Shown here in pieces: positions 1 through 7,553 of a stretch of 17,012 nucleotides of DNA; positions within the stretch are counted from its first letter, which is position 1, and the number at the start of each line of letters is the position of its first letter. The notes beneath the pieces were generated by a model. That model had not been told where the DNA came from, made no database searches, and saw nothing but the letters and a program-made list of their open reading frames with translations. The DNA lies in NCBI GenBank assembly GCA_002293045.1, contig DBCM01000034.1:1-17012 (forward strand). The letters run 5' to 3'. Origin of the DNA: Flavobacteriales bacterium UBA958 (lineage in GTDB: Bacteria > Bacteroidota > Bacteroidia > Flavobacteriales_D > Crocinitomicaceae). The position numbers were made by a program, and so were the translations under genes.

Positions 1-1986
1 GACCGCATTGGATTTCCCACGAATTTCACCATTTACGACACCCAAGATTCAAAGAGTTTAATCAAGGATATCATCAAAGAGCTTCATTTAGATGATAAAA
101 CCTACAAAACCAGTGGGGTATTTGGAAGGATTTCAGCAGCTAAAAATAACTTAGTTTCTCCAGAGGCCTATGCGGCCAATGATCAAATTCAAGCAGAAGA
201 CCGAATGTCGCGCAGACCTGAAATTGGTCGCATTTATGCCCATTACGCCAACCGTTGCCAAAAGGCCGGTGCCATGGATTTCGACGACTTGTTATATTTT
301 ACCAATATCCTATTGACCGACCATCCCGATGTGTTGCATTACTATCAGCAGAAATTCAAGTACATCCTGGTAGATGAGTATCAAGATACGAATTTTGCAC
401 AGTACCTGATTGTAAAGAAACTATCCGCAGCCTATGAGAACATTTGCGTAGTTGGTGATGACGCTCAAAGTATTTATTCATTTCGTGGGGCTAACATCGA
501 GAACATCTTGAATTTCCGGAAAGATTACCCGGATTTTAACCTCTACAAACTGGAACAAAATTACCGCAGTACACAAAATATTGTTGATGCAGCGAATAGC
601 GTAATTAAAAGAAATCAAGATCAAATCAAAAAGGTTGTTTGGACAGAAAATGGGGTTGGAAAACCAATTTCCGTCGTCCGTACCTTAACCGATAATGAAG
701 AAGGTCGCGTCATTGCGCACAAAATATTTGATCTGAAACAGTCCGTAGTGGAAAGCTACAATGATTTTGCCATTCTATATCGTACGAACAAGCAATCTCG
801 TTCCTTTGAAGAGGCCTTGCGAAAACTGAACATCCCGTATAAGATTTACGGAGGCCTTTCCTTTTATCAACGCAAGGAAATTAAAGACGTTCTCTCCTAT
901 TTTAGACTTACCGCAAACCCACATGACGAGGAAGCGATGAAACGGGTCATCAACTATCCGAAACGCGGAATCGGAAAAACCAGCGTTGAGAACATTATCA
1001 TTGCTGCGGGACGTTATGGTGTAAGCCTGTGGGAAGTTATGGATGATTTTGAGACTTATTCCGTAGATTTAAACAACGCCACGAAACAGAAAATGTCTGA
1101 TTTCATGACGATGATTAAGAGTTTTCAAGCAGAGCTCAATAAAGCAGATGCCTATACCCTTGCGGAACGAATCATTAAATCAAGTGGAATCTTCCAAGAA
1201 CTGAATGCCGAGAAAGAAAAAGGTCCTGAAGAAGTGGAACGCATTCAGAACATTGAGGAATTATTAGCTGGTATTAACGAATTCACCAAAGGCGGGGATG
1301 AAGATGAACCCAAGACCCTGGCTGAATTTTTAATGGATGTATCTTTGCTAACGGATGCGGACCAAGAAAAAACGGAAGATAAAAACCATGTATCGCTGAT
1401 GACCATCCACTCCAGCAAAGGATTGGAATATCCGCATATATTTATCGTAGGAATGGAAGAGAATTTATTCCCTTCTCAAATGTCCATTAATTCTAGAAGC
1501 GATTTAGAGGAAGAGCGGCGGCTCTTTTATGTGGCCATCACGCGCGCCATGGAATCTTGTACCTTATCCTACGCCGGTTCTCGATTCTTATGGAACCAAG
1601 CCATCAAATGTGAGCAAAGTAGATTCATCGACGAAATTGATCCGCAGTTTGTTCATTTTGAAACCCCTACTCGCAGTCAACAAGGCCGCTCCTTGATGGG
1701 CGGTGGATTTGAAGCCAGTTTCACGGGAGGCTTAAATTCCAAACTGAGTACACCCAGTATGCCAAAATCACTGAAATCTATCGCTGAAGTAAAAAGCGCT
1801 TCACCCGCAAATTCGAACGAGTTTAACCACATCATGGTTGGCACGCACGTGGAGCATTCGCGGTTCGGAAAAGGACGAGTAACGCAACTTGAAGGGAGTG
1901 GTGCAGATAAAAAAGCAGTGATTTTCTTTCCCCATCATGGATCTAAAACCGTACTGCTTAAATTTGCGAACCTAACGGTTTTATAG
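1..1986 (+). CDS. pcrA: PcrA/UvrD-type superfamily 1 ATP-dependent DNA helicase, 5' end outside the window
   Basis: The reading frame is open from base 1, so the gene begins upstream; the visible part is 661 residues. Superfamily 1A helicase motifs appear in order (numbering from the first visible codon): motif II DEYQD at 125-129, motif III GDDAQSIYSFRG at 152-163, motif IV QNYRS at 186-190, motif V TIHSSKGLE at 468-476, motif VI RRLFYVAITRA at 506-516. The last ~50 residues (GTHVEHSRFGKGRV onward) match the PcrA/UvrD C-terminal Tudor-like domain, known in PcrA to contact RNA polymerase. The Walker A motif and Q motif, roughly the first 110 residues, are missing only because of the window edge. 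PcrA/UvrD unwinds DNA 3'-to-5' in nucleotide excision and mismatch repair and in clearing recombinase or transcription blocks. An Smr-domain gene follows 2 nt later, suggesting cotranscription. Family assignment is firm; whether it is named pcrA or uvrD is convention. Confidence 0.95.
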   Translation, partial: DRIGFPTNFTIYDTQDSKSLIKDIIKELHLDDKTYKTSGVFGRISAAKNNLVSPEAYAANDQIQAEDRMSRRPEIGRIYAHYANRCQKAGAMDFDDLLYFTNILLTDHPDVLHYYQQKFKYILVDEYQDTNFAQYLIVKKLSAAYENICVVGDDAQSIYSFRGANIENILNFRKDYPDFNLYKLEQNYRSTQNIVDAANSVIKRNQDQIKKVVWTENGVGKPISVVRTLTDNEEGRVIAHKIFDLKQSVVESYNDFAILYRTNKQSRSFEEALRKLNIPYKIYGGLSFYQRKEIKDVLSYFRLTANPHDEEAMKRVINYPKRGIGKTSVENIIIAAGRYGVSLWEVMDDFETYSVDLNNATKQKMSDFMTMIKSFQAELNKADAYTLAERIIKSSGIFQELNAEKEKGPEEVERIQNIEELLAGINEFTKGGDEDEPKTLAEFLMDVSLLTDADQEKTEDKNHVSLMTIHSSKGLEYPHIFIVGMEENLFPSQMSINSRSDLEEERRLFYVAITRAMESCTLSYAGSRFLWNQAIKCEQSRFIDEIDPQFVHFETPTRSQQGRSLMGGGFEASFTGGLNSKLSTPSMPKSLKSIAEVKSASPANSNEFNHIMVGTHVEHSRFGKGRVTQLEGSGADKKAVIFFPHHGSKTVLLKFANLTVL

Positions 1987-1988
1987 CG

Positions 1989-2501
1989 ATGTCATTTAAG
2001 GTCGGAGAATCAGTATCCTTACTCAAAGAATCGGGATTCTATTCCATAATACGAATTAATGCACCTTACGCCATTGTTCAAGATGAGCACGGTTTTGAGT
2101 ATCAGGTTACGCTGACTTCACTGATCAAACGTATTCCAGTATCTGGAAGCGTGGTGAACAAAGAATTGAGCGAAACAACCAATACCGCAAAAAAACAACA
2201 CGCTGCTTCCATTCCGACCTTAGACCTGCATGCAACAGCACTTGGAATTGATGGCATGCCAACGAACGAACTTCTAGAGAAAAAACTCAGCCATTGCCGC
2301 ATGTTCTTGAACCAATGCATTGAAAAGAGGCACTCAAAAGTATTGATCATTCACGGCGTAGGTGAAGGGGTATTAAAAACTGCCGTGCGTCAATTGCTGC
2401 AGGGTAAGCCCGGAATTAGTTTTCATGACGGCAATTATTCTGCACGCGGGGTAGGTTCTACCTTGGTTGAAATTCGACTCAGTGAGGTGCGTAAATTTTA
2501 A
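1989..2501 (+). CDS. Smr-domain protein (small MutS-related)
   Basis: A 170-residue protein. The C-terminal half is an Smr domain: LDLH at residues 78-81 and the HGVGEGVLK loop at 122-130 are the two conserved signatures, followed by an ARGVGSTLVEIRL strand region. The N-terminal ~50 residues (KVGESVSLL...GFYSIIRI...VQDEHGFEYQV) look like a small beta-barrel of the kind found ahead of Smr domains in Bacteroidota proteins (DUF2027-like), joined by a variable linker. Smr domains elsewhere are nucleases that cut DNA or RNA, including mRNA on collided ribosomes; which substrate applies here cannot be read from sequence. The ATG lies 2 nt after the helicase stop codon, so the two genes are probably one transcript. 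It ends 16 bp from the converging minus-strand gene, and no terminator hairpin is visible between them. Confidence 0.85.
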   Translation: MSFKVGESVSLLKESGFYSIIRINAPYAIVQDEHGFEYQVTLTSLIKRIPVSGSVVNKELSETTNTAKKQHAASIPTLDLHATALGIDGMPTNELLEKKLSHCRMFLNQCIEKRHSKVLIIHGVGEGVLKTAVRQLLQGKPGISFHDGNYSARGVGSTLVEIRLSEVRKF

Positions 2502-2517
2502 GCGCTTGAATGACTCC

Positions 2518-4734
2518 TTAATGTTGGACAATCGCCCCTTTTTCTCCCTGAGGAATATCGAAAACCCAATCGTAAAATCCAATAAAATGACTGCCCGTGA
2601 AGCCCATTTTCTTATAGTGAGAGGCGGGAAAGGTCAATCTATTTTGCGCTGACAATCCCTTGGCTTTGGTTTGCGGCGCAACGCCGTCCTGAAGGCAAGG
2701 AGCTTGCTTTCTCGAGCCTTTAGGAATACTTCCGTATTGGTAAACGGCGTTCCATTCAGACTGAAATATTTTTCCGGATTCAGCATTTTCAGGCGCAAAT
2801 ACATAGAACTCTCCAAAGACACATTTATCCCTCATTGACTCAATTAAACCAAGGGAATACGCATATCCCATGCTGTGAGCTACTACAAAAAGTGTATCAT
2901 TCCCTGAGTTACCCGGCACCTCGTTGAGCAACTGATAAAGATTCCTACCCGCAATCCGACCATTTTTCCGTCGGAGATTAAATCCCTGTTTGTTGGCGTT
3001 GAACGGCAACATTTTTAGGGTCTCTAACTTGGTCCCAGCCGTTGTTTTGGAGAACTTACACCGATGCTTATCTTTACATGCTTTGGGATATTCAGCCGCG
3101 GCCTTTGCAAAATTAAACACGGAACCATGGTTTGAGGTAGCTACGGAATGATGTCCATCGGCATAATAAACCTCATTTGGTTTTATACGATCCGCAATAC
3201 GTTGGTCGAAATTACCCCAAGGCCTCCAATAATCAAAACGGTCACTTGCCATCAAAACATTTGACGAATTAGGGAATTCAACGCCATTATTACCAATTTG
3301 CATCCATGCTTCCTCTGGAGTCCCGCCGTTTGCTACCGGACGATACCCATTCACAAATACAAGAATCCGTCGGGCAGGATCCGGTTCAGCAAACTTTTGA
3401 GTAATGTTCACTTTCGCATAGTTGTAAACCTCCTCTTTGACAAACCTACCTTGCGCGTCAATTACCTTGTATACGATCAAATGCGTTTGAGCCTTTCCTT
3501 GAAAAGATTTGATTTTCAAACGGTCGGAATCGTATAAAAAATTCATAGAAACCACCTTACCTTGAGATTTTCTCACTTCAAAATACAAGACGTATTTTAA
3601 ACGCTTCATTTTCCACTTGTTGTTGCGTTTCACATAAGTTTCCCAATAGGCATGGGTGGCTTGCTGGTTGACAACCGAGTTGTTTGCGGTGAGATGATGA
3701 ATAAACTGTTTGGTATCCAAATTCCCGATTTGACTGTAGGAGGAGGAATTGAAGAATCGTTTTTTATACCATTGATCTGAGGTTAAGAACACCAAATAGC
3801 CAATAAGAAAAAATATTCCCCACAAAACTACTCTTAAGAAAAAGAAAGCCAGCTTGGAATGTAATTTCAAACTTTTTTCGGCACGTTCATTCACCTTTTT
3901 TCTGAAAATCAACATGATAAAAAATACCAAGAAAACAAGCCCTACGTGAATTGGGGCTAAAAATCGATGCTCTGTGCGATAAAACGGACGTAGCCAGTAA
4001 CTGTCAATGTCTAAATTGACTTTTCCTGCATTTCGTTTGAATGGTAATGACAGCCTATTCCCATCCACGGTACCATTGTTATTTTCATTCCAAAAAGCGA
4101 ATGCCACCATGCCATTGTTGGACCCCATTGTCTCCGTATCATCATGGAAAAGAAAATAGGAATCATGACGGGTATGGATCGAATCCTTGGTCCCCAGTTG
4201 TTCTGAAAAGGCATCCAACGCCCTTTTATTATTCCCTTGTTGGTCAGATGCTGCCTGTAAGAAATATGAGGCGAATCTTGCGGTAAATGTCTCTGTTGGT
4301 GCTGAAGAAACGAACAAAATATGTTTGCCGGCAATAGCAAATCCAGTATGCAAGGTATCCTCAAAGTGAGAAGAGACGAACACGTAATAATCCAATTTGG
4401 TGCGCCTGTGAGACGAATTAAAAAATCCATCCCTAATGGCCCTCATTTCCGTTGAAAAGAACGGAATTGAATCGCTGTACTTTATGGAAGATAACTTCCC
4501 GATTCGTGGATGTTTGTATTGATCTATGCTTACCGCTAAAGCATGGGAACGAGCGATTTGCTGTATTTCGATGGTTTGTTCAGGGCTAAGGGCAGCTCCG
4601 GCATCTGTTTGCACAAAATGAATATGCAAAGATGATTGAGACAAAACAGACCTTGTAAGGAAAAGTAAAAAGAAAAGGGGAAACTTCGTGATTAACCTAG
4701 AGGTGTAAAAATGCTTTTTTGGATAAAAGTTCAT
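2518..4734 (-). CDS. Membrane-anchored protein with C-terminal alpha/beta-hydrolase (lipase-like) domain, function unknown
   Basis: 738 residues from the ATG at 4734. A Met codon immediately before it (4737) is equally possible; the frame opens further upstream, but these are the starts that put a signal-type sequence at the N terminus (basic residues, then FPLFFLLFLTRSVLS). Layout: secreted region ~35-255 with no recognised domain; two hydrophobic segments at about 259-278 and 294-317; a linker; then a C-terminal domain with RRILVFVNGYRP (beta strand and possible oxyanion region) and FVVAHSMG, the nucleophile elbow of serine esterases and lipases (Ser ~621). A candidate His is in TGSHFIG (~716). 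The acid residue cannot be assigned. The gene overlaps the ferredoxin gene by about 38 bp and is probably cotranscribed with it. The substrate is unknown. The hydrolase fold is a good guess from motif and spacing; the whole-protein family is not recognised. Confidence 0.75.
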   Translation of the reverse strand: MNFYPKKHFYTSRLITKFPLFFLLFLTRSVLSQSSLHIHFVQTDAGAALSPEQTIEIQQIARSHALAVSIDQYKHPRIGKLSSIKYSDSIPFFSTEMRAIRDGFFNSSHRRTKLDYYVFVSSHFEDTLHTGFAIAGKHILFVSSAPTETFTARFASYFLQAASDQQGNNKRALDAFSEQLGTKDSIHTRHDSYFLFHDDTETMGSNNGMVAFAFWNENNNGTVDGNRLSLPFKRNAGKVNLDIDSYWLRPFYRTEHRFLAPIHVGLVFLVFFIMLIFRKKVNERAEKSLKLHSKLAFFFLRVVLWGIFFLIGYLVFLTSDQWYKKRFFNSSSYSQIGNLDTKQFIHHLTANNSVVNQQATHAYWETYVKRNNKWKMKRLKYVLYFEVRKSQGKVVSMNFLYDSDRLKIKSFQGKAQTHLIVYKVIDAQGRFVKEEVYNYAKVNITQKFAEPDPARRILVFVNGYRPVANGGTPEEAWMQIGNNGVEFPNSSNVLMASDRFDYWRPWGNFDQRIADRIKPNEVYYADGHHSVATSNHGSVFNFAKAAAEYPKACKDKHRCKFSKTTAGTKLETLKMLPFNANKQGFNLRRKNGRIAGRNLYQLLNEVPGNSGNDTLFVVAHSMGYAYSLGLIESMRDKCVFGEFYVFAPENAESGKIFQSEWNAVYQYGSIPKGSRKQAPCLQDGVAPQTKAKGLSAQNRLTFPASHYKKMGFTGSHFIGFYDWVFDIPQGEKGAIVQH

Positions 4735-5044
4735 CATTGGTTTCTCGGTAATTTGGATCATCCACACAACAATCTACCGGGCACACCGCAGCACATTGTG
4801 GTTCGTCATGAAACCCAACACACTCCGTACATTTATTGTGTGTAATGTAATATACATCCATGCTAACGGGAGCATTTGCAACCGAAGCATCCACGGATGT
4901 CCCTTCAGGCGTGGTGATCATACCCGACAACGAGGTGCCATCTGCATATTTCCACTCAGCGCCTCCTTCATAAATTGCATTATTCGGACATTCAGGCTCA
5001 CAAGCCCCACAATTAATACATTCGTCCGTAATCATTATTGCCAT
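4697..5044 (-). CDS. Ferredoxin, two [4Fe-4S] clusters
   Basis: A 115-residue protein with two cysteine motifs. The first is CINCGACEPECP (Cys 9, 12, 15, 19). The second has Cys 72, 75, 84 and 88, with eight residues between the second and third Cys (CVGFHDEPQC) before AAVCP, as in the longer bacterial 2[4Fe-4S] ferredoxins. About 52 residues separate the motifs, and two further Cys lie at 92-93. It carries electrons in the cytoplasm; the partner is not shown by sequence. The start was set at the ATG at 5044 (MAIMITDECINCG, the usual N terminus of the family); the upstream in-frame TTG at 5068 lies inside the promoter element and was rejected. It is divergent from the LuxC-type reductase gene, with 95 bp between start codons, and overlaps the downstream hydrolase gene. 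Confidence 0.93.
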   Translation of the reverse strand: MAIMITDECINCGACEPECPNNAIYEGGAEWKYADGTSLSGMITTPEGTSVDASVANAPVSMDVYYITHNKCTECVGFHDEPQCAAVCPVDCCVDDPNYRETNDELLSKKAFLHL

Positions 5045-5065
5045 GACAATCCTATTTTTAATTTG

Positions 5066-5073
5066 CAAATATA
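5066..5073 (-). promoter_or_regulatory. -7 promoter element of the ferredoxin gene
   Basis: On the minus strand this reads TATATTTG, an exact match to the Bacteroidota -7 consensus TAnnTTTG, 21 nt before the ferredoxin ATG. No clear -33 TTG is seen at the expected distance. It drives the ferredoxin and probably the overlapping hydrolase gene. Confidence 0.65.
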
Positions 5074-5127
5074 CACAGGCTTTACTAAAACCTCACCATT
5101 CTAACAGTGCCTAAACGAACTTTACAC

Positions 5128-5135
5128 TACTTTTG
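5128..5135 (+). promoter_or_regulatory. -7 promoter element of the acyl-CoA reductase gene
   Basis: TACTTTTG matches the TAnnTTTG consensus. Only 4 nt separate it from the ATG at 5140, so the mRNA would have almost no 5' leader. The position supports choosing ATG 5140 over the upstream in-frame GTG at 5107, which would put the promoter inside the gene. Confidence 0.6.
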
Positions 5136-5139
5136 TTCG

Positions 5140-6183
5140 ATGACTCGCTCCCAACTAATAACAGATTTAGCTACGCTTGGACCTTTGCTAGCTAGCCTAA
5201 GCGCCACTGAAACACCACAATCTGAAGTGTTTTCCAACGAATTAACAGAGGCTTTTAAGTCGGTTATAGCACGTGAAATTTATAGAAATGGATGGTTTGA
5301 GCCTCGAGAGGTAAAGCAAGCGTTGAAAGGGATTTCAACGTGGTTAAACCACGGAACATTAGATGCTTTTTCAAGTACTTATACCTTTCATGAATTCCGT
5401 CCGAGCCTTGGATTGATTCTAGCAGGGAACATCCCAATGGTTGGGTTTCATGACGTTTTGTGTGGACTGCTTAGTGGATATAGGCTTCAGATCAAACTAA
5501 GTTCAGACGATCAGCAGCTCATTCCATTGCTCATACGCGGCCTGATAGAACTTAATCCATTATATACCGAACTCATTCAAATCAACCCGCAAAAGCTCAG
5601 TGGCTTTGATACAGTAATAGGAACGGGAAGCGATTCTACCCTACTTCACTTTAAATCTTACTTTAAACACACCCCACATTTACTTCGAGGAAACCGCACT
5701 TCAGTCGCAATCCTTCGGGGGAATGAAACGTCGGAAGAACTACATGCCCTTGGACAGGACATCTTTCAATACTTTGGCAGGGGATGTCGCAATGTCACAC
5801 ACCTTATCGTGCCTGAAGGATACTCATTCGATCCTTTTTTTGAGGCAATTCTACCATTTCAAGCAGTTATTCAGAACAAGAAATACGGGAACAACTACGA
5901 TTATAATCGAGCGATTCATTTGTTGAGCAGTAAGCCCCTATTAGACAATGGATTTGTACTCCTCATGGAATCCACCGAATTGCATCCTCCGCTTGCCATG
6001 ATCCATTATCATACCTATTCATATGTTTCTGAGGCATTGGACTACATCTCCGCGAATCGGGATAAAATACAATGCATCTCAGGAACCGACACTGTTAATT
6101 TTGGAACAACCCAAGAACCCCGCATCGATGATTTTGCCGACGGAATTAATACCATGGAGTGGTTGGAACATGCCTTAAAATGA
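5140..6183 (+). CDS. LuxC-family acyl-CoA reductase (fatty-acyl reductase)
   Basis: 347 residues, typical of the compact LuxC-like proteins of Bacteroidota. Hallmarks are SLGLILAGNIPMVGFHDVLCGLLSG at about 89-113 (LuxC/aldehyde-dehydrogenase-like Rossmann region) and YFGRGCRNVTHLIVPEGY, which carries the probable catalytic Cys216 that forms the acyl-thioester. TVIGTGSDSTLLHFKSYF at ~158-175 lies in the nucleotide-binding half. LuxC enzymes reduce activated fatty acyl groups to aldehydes with NADPH. Outside luminous bacteria the physiological product is usually unknown, and no luxAB, luxD or luxE genes are nearby. The divergent ferredoxin gene is the only functional clue and may mark shared regulation. 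The start is ATG 5140, supported by the promoter spacing. Confidence 0.85.
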   Translation: MTRSQLITDLATLGPLLASLSATETPQSEVFSNELTEAFKSVIAREIYRNGWFEPREVKQALKGISTWLNHGTLDAFSSTYTFHEFRPSLGLILAGNIPMVGFHDVLCGLLSGYRLQIKLSSDDQQLIPLLIRGLIELNPLYTELIQINPQKLSGFDTVIGTGSDSTLLHFKSYFKHTPHLLRGNRTSVAILRGNETSEELHALGQDIFQYFGRGCRNVTHLIVPEGYSFDPFFEAILPFQAVIQNKKYGNNYDYNRAIHLLSSKPLLDNGFVLLMESTELHPPLAMIHYHTYSYVSEALDYISANRDKIQCISGTDTVNFGTTQEPRIDDFADGINTMEWLEHALK

Positions 6184-6194
6184 GATGGTTTTTC

Positions 6195-6202
6195 TACCTT
6201 TG
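6195..6202 (+). promoter_or_regulatory. -7 promoter element of map
   Basis: TACCTTTG matches TAnnTTTG and ends 5 nt before the map ATG, implying a near-leaderless transcript. It lies in the 24-bp gap after the reductase gene, so map need not depend on read-through. Confidence 0.6.
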
Positions 6203-6207
6203 CAGGT

Positions 6208-6999
6208 ATGGCAGTATTTGGAGATTCAATAAAATATAAGACAGCAGCAGAAATTGCAATCATGCGGGAGGCTGCATTGATTGTAAGTCGCACGCTTGGC
6301 GAAGTAGCGAAACATATGAAACCGGGAATTACCCCTGCGTTCCTTGATGAACTTGCCGAGAATTTCATTCGAACTCAAGGGGCCATTCCAGGATTCAAAG
6401 GATTATATGGCTGTCCGAGCACCTTGTTGATTTCTGTTAATGAAGAAGTGGTACATGGGCTTCCAACACAACGTCCCATCCAATCCGGAGATATTGTTTC
6501 TGTAGATTGCGGCTCTTTGTACAAAGGCTATTATGGCGATCATGCCTATACCTTTGAAGTGGGTGAAGTCAGTGATGAAAAACGCAAACTGTGCGCGGTC
6601 ACCAAAGAATGCCTATACCTCGGAATCGAAGCCTGTATCACCTCAAATCGCATTGAAGATATTGGATATGCAATACAGCAACATGCCGAAAAAAATGGGT
6701 TTAGCGTAGTACGCGATTTAGTAGGCCATGGCTTAGGAACCAAACTTCACGAAGAACCGCAAGTACCGAATTATGGCAGACAAGGCCGAGGAAAACGGAT
6801 TCAAAACGGACTCACCATTGCTATAGAACCAATGATAAACATGGGGAAATATCATGTTAAGACCTTAGATGACCAATGGACTATTGTTACCGAAGATGGG
6901 TTGCCAAGTGCCCACTTTGAGCATAACGTAGCGGTAATTGATGGGAAGGCTGAGATCCTATCGACCTTTGATTACGTATACGAAGCCCTCCACATGTAA
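6208..6999 (+). CDS. map: Type I methionine aminopeptidase
   Basis: 263 residues, the usual size for the enzyme that removes the initiator Met from nascent proteins in the cytoplasm. All five metal ligands are present: Asp100 (SVDCG), Asp111 (YGDHAYTF), His174 (LVGHGLG), Glu207 (AIEPMI) and Glu238 (HFEHN). His83 (EEVVHG) and His181 (KLHEEP) of the active site are also in place. The second metal-site Glu is in SAHFEHN, where SAQFEHT is the common form, a minor change. It has its own -7 element 5 nt upstream and overlaps the next gene by one base (TAATG). It is essential in most bacteria that have one copy. Confidence 0.97.
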   Translation: MAVFGDSIKYKTAAEIAIMREAALIVSRTLGEVAKHMKPGITPAFLDELAENFIRTQGAIPGFKGLYGCPSTLLISVNEEVVHGLPTQRPIQSGDIVSVDCGSLYKGYYGDHAYTFEVGEVSDEKRKLCAVTKECLYLGIEACITSNRIEDIGYAIQQHAEKNGFSVVRDLVGHGLGTKLHEEPQVPNYGRQGRGKRIQNGLTIAIEPMINMGKYHVKTLDDQWTIVTEDGLPSAHFEHNVAVIDGKAEILSTFDYVYEALHM

Positions 7000-7553
7000 T
7001 GGAAAAAACGGTTCGTATCGCGCTTATCGGTTTTTTAATTGTCATGGCTTATACGACGAGCATTTATATAGACGCGGGATCATGGATTGTTCCGTTTCCG
7101 ATCTTTAGCTACATATTATTGGTAGTAATAATTGTAAGTACCTGGAGCCATAAAGAAAATTACCGCGCATTTATTCCCTTATTAACCGTCATGAGTCTTC
7201 GCTGCCTGAGTAATCCATTTACCTATACCTTTTTCTTGGATGAATCCTCCTACTTGGAATTCACCGATGGAATTACGCTTTCCATATTCAGAATTCTGGA
7301 AACAGTCTGCGTATTTCCACTGATAATCTTCACAGTTGGATTTAAAGGGATTCAGTATAAAATTACCTCCCTCGCCCTTTGTGCGCTGTATATCCTTACC
7401 CTAATCCCGCCATTAGATTTATTCAACTATGTATTTTTTACGGGGTTAGTAATCACCATGATTTATCTAAAAAAGGAACACTTAAGCATTCCTGCCTTGG
7501 TCCTTTTGGCAATCTTTGATCTCTTAGAAGGATACAGCGTGTTATTAAGTTAA
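6999..7553 (+). CDS. Small multi-pass membrane protein, function unknown
   Basis: 184 residues and strongly hydrophobic, with about six likely membrane segments (roughly residues 7-22, 33-47, 57-72, 95-112, 122-155 as two, and 162-180). There is no soluble domain and no catalytic motif. The start codon shares its A with the map stop codon (TAATG), which suggests translational coupling and that this ATG is right. The 3' end overlaps the end of the converging ATPase gene by 4 bp, leaving no room for a terminator between them. I do not recognise the family; the link to map may be only positional. Confidence 0.75.
   Translation: MEKTVRIALIGFLIVMAYTTSIYIDAGSWIVPFPIFSYILLVVIIVSTWSHKENYRAFIPLLTVMSLRCLSNPFTYTFFLDESSYLEFTDGITLSIFRILETVCVFPLIIFTVGFKGIQYKITSLALCALYILTLIPPLDLFNYVFFTGLVITMIYLKKEHLSIPALVLLAIFDLLEGYSVLLS

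Noticed and set aside
4011..4430. Minus-strand 139-codon frame inside the hydrolase gene
   Set aside because: It is out of frame with the long gene, with no recognisable motif and a composition expected of a shadow frame.
5045..5068. Upstream TTG start for the ferredoxin
   Set aside because: It overlaps the -7 element, and family members begin close to MAIMITDECINCG.
5107..5139. Upstream GTG start for the LuxC-type gene
   Set aside because: It would place the promoter element inside the coding region; ATG 5140 is 4 nt after that element.
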